A DNA stretch of 5,470 bases. It comes from Clostridia bacterium (GTDB lineage Bacteria; Bacillota; Clostridia; Saccharofermentanales; UBA5734). Below are positions 1 to 5,470 of this stretch, one piece after another. The stretch covers positions 1 to 5,470 of the forward strand of contig JAGPFK010000129.1 in NCBI GenBank assembly GCA_018056585.1, in the 5' to 3' direction. The notes under the pieces are model-generated. The model did not search any database. It was not told the DNA's origin and saw only the letters and a list, made by a program, of their open reading frames with translations. The translations under genes and the position numbers were made by a program. Within the stretch, counting starts at the first letter, position 1. Every line of letters begins with the position of its first letter.

Positions 1-576
1 ATCTACATCCTTCCCTGGGTCATACCAACCGTTATCACCTTATTGATGTGGCAAGGACTTTTGGAAACAGACGGCGGCCTGATAAATCAAATTTTAAACC
101 TGATCGGTCTTCCGTCCGTTCCATGGCTGAGCCACCCCATGTGGGCCAGGGTAAGCGCCATCGGTGTCATGACCTGGTTCTCTTTTCCATATTTTATGGT
201 GATTGCTTTTGGAATGCTCAAGTCCATTCCAAAGGATTATTTTGAAGCGGCCAAAATAGACGGGGCCAGCGGTGCTTATATCTTCTGGCACATCACTCTT
301 CCGTTGCTTTATCAAGCCATGGTACCCACGCTGATTATGTCCTTTATGATGCAAATCAACCAGTTTGGCATCTATTTGCTCACACAAGGCGGTCCTCCTT
401 CGGACAAACTGGGTGCTCCCGGTGCCACGGACCTTTTGATTACCTACATATTCAATACGGCGTTCAATACGAAGCGCTATGCAGTTGCAGCAGCTTATTC
501 TGTTATTCTGTTCGCTGTCATTTCTGTTCTGGCCTTATTCATCATGAACCAGAACAAGAAACAGACAGAAAGCTAA
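1..576 (+). CDS. malF: Maltodextrin ABC transporter permease, MalF type (5' end missing)
   Basis: Inner-membrane channel subunit of a binding-protein-dependent sugar importer. It would pair with the MalG-like protein encoded next, plus an ATPase and a solute-binding protein not seen here. The reading frame is open from base 1, so the true start lies upstream; 191 residues are visible, the C-terminal part of a MetI-like permease domain. The cytoplasmic EAA loop that docks on the ATPase is clear: FEAAKIDGA begins at visible residue 81 and is followed by ITLPL. Hydrophobic segments lie near visible residues 2-18, 50-73, 104-127 and 160-183. Several stretches are typical of MalF rather than generic sugar permeases: the W-x-x-x-P-x-W-A-R-V segment, SIPKDYFEAAKIDGAS, YLLTQGGPP and GATDLLITYIF. 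The protein ends in a short polar tail. Maltose/maltodextrin specificity is inferred from this resemblance and from the adjacent GH13 gene; another alpha-glucoside is possible. Confidence 0.93.
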   Translation: MYILPWVIPTVITLLMWQGLLETDGGLINQILNLIGLPSVPWLSHPMWARVSAIGVMTWFSFPYFMVIAFGMLKSIPKDYFEAAKIDGASGAYIFWHITLPLLYQAMVPTLIMSFMMQINQFGIYLLTQGGPPSDKLGAPGATDLLITYIFNTAFNTKRYAVAAAYSVILFAVISVLALFIMNQNKKQTES

Positions 577-588
577 GGGGCGTCTGAT

Positions 589-1413
589 ATGAAAAGCATC
601 TTCTCAAAAATAATACTGCACATATGCTTATTTGTGCTCGCTGTGATTATCCTCATCCCATTTGTTTATGTTCTGCTGATTTCATTTGGCAAAAACGTCG
701 TGGATACAAGTACTGTCATACCGGAACAGTTGACATTGGACAACTATATCAGGCTTTTTACCCAAACAGATTTCCTGAATTGGCTGAAAAACTCATTAAT
801 CGTCTCTTTTGGAGCCATGATCATTTCTGTGATTTTGGTGTCTGTGACGGTGTATGTTTTATCGAGACTTAAATTTCGTGGCAGATCAGCGTTATTTCAG
901 TTTATCTTATTGATTCAGATTTTCCCCTTAACGCTGTCAATGGTTTCGTTGTTTCATATTTTTATGCGGCTTAATCTCGTGAATCGCTTATTTGGTCTTG
1001 TTCTTGTTGATTCCGCTTTGGCTTCAGCCGGTCTCATTCTGTTAGCCAAAGGTTATTTTGATACGATCCCTTATGAACTGGATGAAGCGGCCATGATTGA
1101 TGGGGCCAATCCGTTTCAGATTATAGCCAAAATTACACTGCCTCTGGCAAAGCCTATGCTGTCTGTTGTCGCACTTCAAAGTTTTGTTATTTCCTATAAC
1201 GAGTATGTCATCGCCAGCACCGTCATGTCTGAAGGCCTTGAAAACCTGCCTTTGTCTGTTGCGCTTCAAAGTATGATTACGGGTCAATACGGACAGAACT
1301 GGAGCCAATATTGTGCGGCCGCCGTGCTTGGCAGCTTGCCAATGTTGCTGCTGTTCTATTCCATGCAAAAATACTTCATCGGTGGTTTGACCGAGGGAAG
1401 CGTAAAAATGTAA
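589..1413 (+). CDS. malG: Maltodextrin ABC transporter permease, MalG type
   Basis: Second channel subunit of the sugar importer, acting in the cytoplasmic membrane as partner of the MalF-like protein. It is complete at 274 residues, a normal length for MalG-family permeases. About six hydrophobic segments are visible, near residues 9-33, 70-92, 103-126, 135-155, 190-210 and 243-262. The EAA loop reads DEAAMIDGA from residue 165, followed by ITLPLAKP at 182-189, the standard ATPase contact. The C-terminus KYFIGGLTEGSVK closely follows the conserved ending of MalG-like proteins. The start at 589 is supported by AAGGGG at 575-580, which overlaps the malF stop codon; the 12-base gap suggests translational coupling. 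The family call is very secure; the exact sugar is inferred from the downstream GH13 enzyme. Confidence 0.95.
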   Translation: MKSIFSKIILHICLFVLAVIILIPFVYVLLISFGKNVVDTSTVIPEQLTLDNYIRLFTQTDFLNWLKNSLIVSFGAMIISVILVSVTVYVLSRLKFRGRSALFQFILLIQIFPLTLSMVSLFHIFMRLNLVNRLFGLVLVDSALASAGLILLAKGYFDTIPYELDEAAMIDGANPFQIIAKITLPLAKPMLSVVALQSFVISYNEYVIASTVMSEGLENLPLSVALQSMITGQYGQNWSQYCAAAVLGSLPMLLLFYSMQKYFIGGLTEGSVKM

Positions 1414-1423
1414 GGAGAGAGAG

Positions 1424-3106
1424 ATGGAAAAAGCTGCCGTTTATCACATCAGTGAACACATTTTTGCTTATGCAACGAAGCCGGATACCCTTGCTGTCCG
1501 CCTTAGAATGAAAGCCCAAGACTGTACCGGTGTTTTTATCTATTACAAGAATCTGTATGATCATACGGATACATTTTACAAAAAACCGATGCAGATCATT
1601 TTGCAGGATGATCTCTGTGTTCTGTATGAAGCCAAAATTCAAATTCCCCAAAAACACTTTAAATATTACTTTCAGATAGAGACATCCGATGGCTTGTTTT
1701 ATTACACAAGCGACGGATTTCTTGATTTTGTCAGTCATACGCATTGCTTTTATTATCCAGCCATCCATGAAGATGAAATCATATCGCTGCCAGGTTGGGC
1801 TGAAGGCAGCATGATCTATCAGATTATGGTTGACCGCTTTCTAAATGGAGATCCATCCAATGATCCGTCCTGTGTGGCGAATGTGAACGAAAAACCGGAT
1901 CGGAATACATTTTATGGGGGTGATTTTCAGGGCATTATTCAAAAACTTGACTACATTCATGATCTTGGCGCTGAGATGATTTATTTAAGCCCGGTCTTTG
2001 CATCGCCGACTTATCATAAGTATGATGTCAAAGACTATTATGAAATCGAAGAATCTTTCGGTGGAAAAGAAATGCTGGCTGAACTGGTTCGCCGGGCCCA
2101 TGAAAAAGGAATCCGGATTATTCTGGATGCTGTATTCAATCACTGCAGTGTGCAAAATGATCTTTTTCAGGATGTAATTAAAAACGGAAAAAACTCAAAA
2201 TTCAGCAGCTGGTTCTATATCGAAGACTTTCCAGTTGATCCGGACCGATGCAATTATGACACGTTTGCAGGAGCAGTTCCAGAGATGCCGCGTTTCAACA
2301 CGGCCAATCCTGAAGTGATTCAGTATTTGACAGACGTTGCTCTTTATTGGACAAAAGAGCTTTGTATTGATGGTTGGAGGCTGGATGTAGCAGATGAGGT
2401 TTCTCATGCTTTTTGGCGAGAATTCAGAAGAAAAATCAAATCGTATGACGAGGATGTACTGATTATCGGCGAGGTATGGAATCATGCGGGTAAATGGCTG
2501 TTGGGAGACGAATTCGACACCGTTACAAATTATAAATATCGTGGCTATCTGTTGGATTTTGCCTTGGGGAAAATGAACGCAGATGAATTCTGGAACAAGA
2601 ACAATGCAAATAAAATGCATTACAAGACACCCGTATTCAATTATCTTGTTATTTTCCCAGGTACCCATGACACGATCCGGGCTGCGACTTTGTTAGGGGA
2701 TGAATCCATTTATCGGCTGGTTCTTGCAGCTACGCTCAGTATGGATGGCATGCCTCTGATCTATTACGGTGACGAGATTGGGTTGCAGGGAGGTGAGGAT
2801 CCAGATAACCGCCGAGCCATGCCTTGGGATGAGGTGGACAATAAAGTTGAAGGAATCAAAGAATTGGCTCAATTTCGAAAAAACAGTGAGGTTTTGAAAA
2901 AGGGAAGCCTGGAAAGATTGGATTGCGATGGTCGTGTGATTGCTTTTAAACGCTTTTTAGGCCAGATGAGTCTTTCTGTGGTATTGAATTTTGAACCACA
3001 TGATGTTCAGTTGTCTGGAAAATATAGTGAGATTTTACAAGGGAAAGGAGTCATCACAGAAAATGGACTTTGTGTCGGCGGCCGGGATTTTGCGATCGTG
3101 AGGTAG
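1424..3106 (+). CDS. Cytoplasmic GH13 neopullulanase / cyclomaltodextrinase / maltogenic amylase-like enzyme
   Basis: Alpha-glucan hydrolase of 560 residues, expected to cleave alpha-1,4 (possibly alpha-1,6) links in imported maltodextrins, cyclodextrins or pullulan fragments. No signal peptide is visible, so it should be cytoplasmic. Residues 1 to about 115 resemble the N-terminal CBM34-like beta domain of the GH13_20 group. The catalytic barrel starts at PGWAEGSMIYQIMVDRFLNGD (123-143). Conserved GH13 regions are intact: SPVFASPTYHKYD (189-201), DAVFNH (235-240), the MPRFN motif at 288-292 matching the MPxLN block of neopullulanases, GWRLD with nucleophile Asp321 and Arg319, GEVW with acid/base Glu350, and GTHD with transition-state Asp416. 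PDNRRAMPWD follows at 460-469. The C-terminal beta domain is short, about residues 495-560. AAGGAGAG at 1412-1419, overlapping the malG stop, supports the start. The subfamily is well supported; cyclomaltodextrinase, neopullulanase and maltogenic amylase cannot be told apart from sequence alone. Confidence 0.93.
   Translation: MEKAAVYHISEHIFAYATKPDTLAVRLRMKAQDCTGVFIYYKNLYDHTDTFYKKPMQIILQDDLCVLYEAKIQIPQKHFKYYFQIETSDGLFYYTSDGFLDFVSHTHCFYYPAIHEDEIISLPGWAEGSMIYQIMVDRFLNGDPSNDPSCVANVNEKPDRNTFYGGDFQGIIQKLDYIHDLGAEMIYLSPVFASPTYHKYDVKDYYEIEESFGGKEMLAELVRRAHEKGIRIILDAVFNHCSVQNDLFQDVIKNGKNSKFSSWFYIEDFPVDPDRCNYDTFAGAVPEMPRFNTANPEVIQYLTDVALYWTKELCIDGWRLDVADEVSHAFWREFRRKIKSYDEDVLIIGEVWNHAGKWLLGDEFDTVTNYKYRGYLLDFALGKMNADEFWNKNNANKMHYKTPVFNYLVIFPGTHDTIRAATLLGDESIYRLVLAATLSMDGMPLIYYGDEIGLQGGEDPDNRRAMPWDEVDNKVEGIKELAQFRKNSEVLKKGSLERLDCDGRVIAFKRFLGQMSLSVVLNFEPHDVQLSGKYSEILQGKGVITENGLCVGGRDFAIVR
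3098..3104 (+). promoter_or_regulatory. Ribosome binding site deciding the esterase start
   Basis: GTGAGGT lies inside the last codons of the GH13 gene, with GAGG (3100-3103) five bases before ATG 3109. This supports 3109 as the esterase start. An in-frame TTG at 3070 would add 13 residues rich in Cys and Arg that resemble no family sequence and overlap the GH13 gene. A second in-frame ATG at 3118 is less well placed. Confidence 0.6.
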
Positions 3107-3108
3107 TT

Positions 3109-4380
3109 ATGGAAGATATGATTCAGATTTTGTCACCCACACCGGAATGGATTGTTTTTCAACATCATGATGGGTCTGCGTCAATTCGACTTTCCGGAGT
3201 CGCGAAGGTGAATGGTAACAATTACCCTATTTTAAGGGTCGTTGATGTCAATAGCGAGAAAACAGTTTTTTATCAAAAACTACCACTGATAAATTCAGAA
3301 TGGCAGACCGATGTCTCTCTGGAGGCGGGATCCTATCGCATCGAAACAGGCATCGCTTTAGAAGCAGCCGATTATAATCCATACTATCTGGCCAGAGGTG
3401 ACATCTGGCGTCATCTCTTTGTCGGTGATGTTTTTGTGATCGCTGGGCAAAGTAATGCTTCAGGTTATGGAAGAGGAGCAGTAGATGATCCACCTCAATA
3501 TGGTGTTTCGATGCTTTCTGAAAAATGGTCGATTGCCGCACATCCTGTTGCACATCTGCCACCAGGGTTCCCGAATACCGACTTTCTAAACAGTGGCCAT
3601 AGTGCCTGGATCAAACTAGGCAAACTGATTTTAAGTCATCAAAAAATGCCTGTTGGCCTTGTGCCTGTTGCTCTAAACGGCTCTGGTATCGACTTGTGGG
3701 CACCTGGTACACCTCTTTTTGAACATATGATAAAAATGGCCAAACAAAGCGGTGCAGCACATCTCATCTGGTATCAGGGCTGCACAGATACCAACAATCC
3801 AACCGGGTATGAGGAAAAACTGAAAACGTTGATAGAAACCACAAGAGAGAAGCTCGGTGATCTTGAAATTTATCTTGTGCAGATCAGCGGTACGAAAGGC
3901 ACAGCTCAATCGGATGAAGGGTGGCGGCTGATTCGAGAGGCTCAACGGAAAGTCGCGGTCGAACTGAAGACTTTTTTGATCCCAACCTATGATTTTTGTC
4001 ATTACAGCGACGACATTCATTTAAGTCCCAACGATAATCTCCTGTTGGCTCAACGGCTGTTCAGCACATATGTAGATAAAAAGAAGAACGGGTCGGTAAA
4101 AATCAGGAAAGGCAAAACAACCGAACTCATCTTTGATGCGATGCTGCAACCTGAAAGTGTAAACCATCTGGTTGTTCTGGACAAGGAGAAAAATAAGATC
4201 AATTGCCATTTCCAGGTCAGAGGAAACACTGTAAAGATCATAGGCGATCCGGGTCAGATGCAAATAGTAACGCTGCCTTTTGGACGGTTGTATAAAGGTC
4301 AAACATTGAGGTATGTCTCTGGTGATCCCGTCCCCTATTTTTATCTTGACCTTCATGAGCCAGAAGACGGACAAGTCTGA
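3109..4380 (+). CDS. SGNH-type carbohydrate esterase, sialate O-acetylesterase (SASA) family-like
   Basis: Predicted esterase of 423 residues that removes acetyl or other acyl groups from sugars. Residues 1 to about 105 form an N-terminal beta-rich domain ending in LFVGDVFVIAGQSN, the usual lead-in to the catalytic domain of SIAE-like proteins. Catalytic signs are nucleophile Ser115 in GQSN (113-116), the ALNGSGIDLWAPG glycine block (188-200), WYQGC (221-225) at the place of the family's WYQGE block, and SDDIHLSP (300-307) carrying the Asp/His pair with His304. Residues from about 330 to the end form a further beta-rich domain. There is no signal peptide or membrane anchor, so it is probably cytoplasmic. 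The gene begins two bases after the GH13 stop, which implies tight co-expression and a role on the same imported sugar. The family is convincing, but the name sialate esterase should not be read as the substrate: nothing here points to sialic acid. It ends with TGA. Confidence 0.82.
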   Translation: MEDMIQILSPTPEWIVFQHHDGSASIRLSGVAKVNGNNYPILRVVDVNSEKTVFYQKLPLINSEWQTDVSLEAGSYRIETGIALEAADYNPYYLARGDIWRHLFVGDVFVIAGQSNASGYGRGAVDDPPQYGVSMLSEKWSIAAHPVAHLPPGFPNTDFLNSGHSAWIKLGKLILSHQKMPVGLVPVALNGSGIDLWAPGTPLFEHMIKMAKQSGAAHLIWYQGCTDTNNPTGYEEKLKTLIETTREKLGDLEIYLVQISGTKGTAQSDEGWRLIREAQRKVAVELKTFLIPTYDFCHYSDDIHLSPNDNLLLAQRLFSTYVDKKKNGSVKIRKGKTTELIFDAMLQPESVNHLVVLDKEKNKINCHFQVRGNTVKIIGDPGQMQIVTLPFGRLYKGQTLRYVSGDPVPYFYLDLHEPEDGQV

Positions 4381-4387
4381 CAATGAA

Positions 4388-4394
4388 AAGGAGG
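4388..4394 (+). promoter_or_regulatory. Strong ribosome binding site of the lipoprotein gene
   Basis: AAGGAGG stands nine bases before ATG 4404, in the 23-base gap after the esterase stop. It favours ATG 4404 over the in-frame ATG at 4383, which would prefix the protein with MKRRKNK and has no comparable site ahead of it. The match is the strongest in the window, which could mean higher translation of this surface protein. Confidence 0.75.
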
Positions 4395-4403
4395 AAAAAC
4401 AAA

Positions 4404-5470
4404 ATGAAAAAACACATTTCTATTTCACTGGTTTTATTAATGATTCTCGCAATGATGGCCGTGTTGTGGACTGGATGCGGTCCTTCAGACAAAACCAGTT
4501 TAACAACAACCACCACAACCGAATCGACTGATGAATCAGACAAAGATGCCTATACAGTTACATTCGATCTCAACTATGAAGGCGCGGAAAATTCCATTGA
4601 GCCGCAAACGGTAAAGGCTGGAGAGTATGCAACTGAACCACCTGAACCCATTCGTGAAGACTATTCATTTGAAGGCTGGTTTACAGAGCCGGAGATGAAA
4701 AACCGATTCGATTTTGCTGCAACTCCGGTGACTTCTGATATAACGCTCTATGCGGGATGGTCTGAAGCGGTTTATTATATTGCGGGCAACTTTACAGGAT
4801 ACGAGCCCAAAAAACCAGGATTTAGCCTGAAAACAGTCGATGGGGAAGACGGATGGTATTGGATCCGGGTCGAATTAACAGAAGAAGTCAGAGATGCAGC
4901 TTATGACGGGCACTATTACAAGATAACAAACGGCACATGGGATGCTGATGGTTGTTGGGGTGCCGATCATTATGCCTTGCAGCCTGCTCCAGAATCACCG
5001 ACAGGAGGCGGGTTAGGTTCCGTTTATATCTATGAAAACTGCACATTGACAGTTTGTTTTGATTCCGTTAATAAGATTATTTATGATGACTCGATGGTTC
5101 AAACCTTTGAAACTCCACGTATTTATGGAGATTTTAATACAGCGATGGGTAGGGGATCAGACTGGAGTACGGCGGATGATGAAGCTCTTGAATTAACCGA
5201 TCCGGACGGCGATGGCATCTACACCGGCCTTTACAAAATACCGGCTTACACCGGAAGCAATGAAAATGGCTATTCTATGGCTGTTGTCCTGTCGCAGCGA
5301 TATTACATATCAGAATATGGTCATGGATGGGGCGCCGATGAACAGTATACATTCGAGGGAGAGCCGGCCGGCATGGGTAAAATCAGTTCTCTTTTACCTA
5401 AAGAAGACACAATTTACGAATTCGCCTATAACAGCGAAACACATCAAACCACTGTTACGGAGCTAGAACC
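4404..5470 (+). CDS. Surface lipoprotein with InlB-type repeat and two X25/SusE-like modules (3' end missing)
   Basis: Open to the right edge, with 355 codons visible and no stop. The N-terminus MKKH plus a hydrophobic core and LWTGC is a lipoprotein signal with acylated Cys25, so the mature protein should be anchored outside the membrane. A linker follows with six consecutive Thr (34-39) and acidic residues to about 49. Residues 50-119 match the Listeria-Bacteroides (InlB B) repeat: YTVTFDLNYEG, an EPQTVKAGEYATEPPEP middle, YSFEGWFTEP, and a LYAGW end. Residues 123-228 and 238-355 are two diverged beta-rich modules sharing a WGAD motif, similar to X25/SusE-like modules of amylolytic or starch-binding proteins. 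No catalytic domain is visible yet. It could be a starch-binding lipoprotein or the front of an extracellular amylase/pullulanase; the operon context favours alpha-glucan as ligand. Lipoprotein status is fairly sure, the binding role is inference. Confidence 0.85.
   Translation, partial: MKKHISISLVLLMILAMMAVLWTGCGPSDKTSLTTTTTTESTDESDKDAYTVTFDLNYEGAENSIEPQTVKAGEYATEPPEPIREDYSFEGWFTEPEMKNRFDFAATPVTSDITLYAGWSEAVYYIAGNFTGYEPKKPGFSLKTVDGEDGWYWIRVELTEEVRDAAYDGHYYKITNGTWDADGCWGADHYALQPAPESPTGGGLGSVYIYENCTLTVCFDSVNKIIYDDSMVQTFETPRIYGDFNTAMGRGSDWSTADDEALELTDPDGDGIYTGLYKIPAYTGSNENGYSMAVVLSQRYYISEYGHGWGADEQYTFEGEPAGMGKISSLLPKEDTIYEFAYNSETHQTTVTELE
4551..4760 (+). other. InlB / Listeria-Bacteroides repeat domain (encoded region)
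   Basis: Residues 50-119 of the lipoprotein. The order of motifs (VTFDLN, a Pro/Glu-rich middle, FEGWFTEPE, FDF, and TLYAGW at the end) is diagnostic of this roughly 70-residue beta-grasp repeat, common in cell-surface proteins of Gram-positive and wall-less bacteria. Only one copy is visible. It probably serves as a spacer or adhesion module between membrane anchor and glycan-facing modules; that role is inferred. Confidence 0.85.
4770..5087 (+). repeat. X25/SusE-like module, copy A
   Basis: Residues 123-228 of the lipoprotein. It starts YYIAGNF, continues through an aromatic strand GWYWIRVEL, then YYKITNGTWD, CWGADHY, a Gly-rich turn GGGLG, and ends LTVCFDSVNKIIYD. This order resembles X25-type modules of pullulanases and SusE/F-type starch-binding domains. 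It aligns by eye with copy B downstream. It carries Cys184, Cys213 and Cys218, which copy B lacks. Confidence 0.55.
5115..5470 (+). repeat. X25/SusE-like module, copy B (may continue past the edge)
   Basis: Residues 238 to the window end. It starts IYGDFN, includes TDPDGDGIYTGLYKIPAY, an Asp-rich turn that could bind calcium, then RYYISEYGHGWGADEQYTF and a closing strand IYEFAYNSETHQTTV. The HGWGADEQY segment matches CWGADHY of copy A at the same relative place. The module appears nearly complete at the edge; what follows is unknown. Confidence 0.5.

Noticed and set aside
2195..2668. 157-codon open frame on the - strand inside the GH13 gene
   Set aside because: It lies wholly opposite a frame holding intact GH13 catalytic motifs and encodes no recognisable domain; it is a shadow of the coding strand. 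The same applies to the - strand frames opposite the malF, malG, esterase and lipoprotein genes.
3070..3108. Upstream TTG start for the esterase
   Set aside because: It would add a Cys/Arg-rich extension unlike the family and overlap the GH13 gene, while ATG 3109 has a GAGG at good spacing.
3821..3834. cre-like sequence TGAAAACGTTGATA (catabolite repression operator)
   Set aside because: It differs from the usual consensus in the final CA, lies deep inside the esterase coding region, and such short degenerate matches are expected by chance.
4378..4403. Possible Mycoplasma-type code with TGA read as tryptophan
   Set aside because: Reading through TGA 4378 meets a second TGA two codons on and runs out of frame with the lipoprotein gene; tryptophans in all five proteins are encoded by TGG.
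4502..4520. ACA/ACC triplet run as a possible DNA repeat or phase-variable tract
   Set aside because: It encodes the six-Thr linker after the lipoprotein cysteine with mixed ACA and ACC codons; it is too short and too irregular for slippage.
4313..4531. 72-codon + strand frame spanning the esterase/lipoprotein junction
   Set aside because: It is out of frame with both genes, has low-complexity Glu/Lys/Asn content and crosses the strong ribosome binding site of the lipoprotein.
5212..5466. 84-codon + strand frame near the right edge
   Set aside because: It sits in another frame of the uninterrupted lipoprotein gene, whose motifs continue through this region; no ribosome binding site or family match supports it.

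Overview
The window looks like an uninterrupted stretch of one alpha-glucan (maltodextrin) utilisation operon. All five genes are on the + strand. In order they are: the 3' part of a MalF-type permease gene, a complete MalG-type permease gene, a complete cytoplasmic GH13 neopullulanase/cyclomaltodextrinase-like enzyme with an N-terminal CBM34-like domain, a complete SGNH-type carbohydrate esterase of the sialate O-acetylesterase (SASA) kind, and the 5' part of a secreted lipoprotein gene still open at the right edge. The gaps between genes are 12, 10, 2 and 23 bases. I see no room for an internal promoter and no terminator hairpin, so co-transcription is likely.

Layout: 1-576 malF-like (5' end missing); 589-1413 malG-like; 1424-3106 GH13; 3109-4380 SGNH esterase; 4404 to the right edge, lipoprotein (3' end missing). 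The last gene is easy to miss because it has no stop codon in the window, but it reads without interruption for 355 codons. It encodes a lipobox, a Thr-rich linker, one InlB/Listeria-Bacteroides-type repeat, and two diverged copies of a beta-sandwich module resembling the X25/SusE-like modules of starch-acting surface proteins.

Proposed working model (inference): the lipoprotein binds or processes alpha-glucan at the cell surface. The MalF/MalG channel imports the resulting maltodextrins, with a binding protein and ATPase that are not in the window. The GH13 enzyme then cleaves the oligosaccharides in the cytoplasm. The SGNH esterase has no visible export signal and would remove acyl groups from imported sugars. 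That last step is the least explained part of the pathway.

Organism: strong AGGAGG-type ribosome binding sites, a Gram-positive-style lipoprotein signal, an InlB-type repeat and moderate, slightly AT-leaning base composition suggest a Bacillota or Mycoplasmatota (Acholeplasma/Izemoplasma-like) bacterium. Tryptophan is encoded by TGG and TGA is used as a stop, so the Mycoplasma code does not apply. The lineage assignment is tentative; a spirochaete or another anaerobe cannot be excluded.
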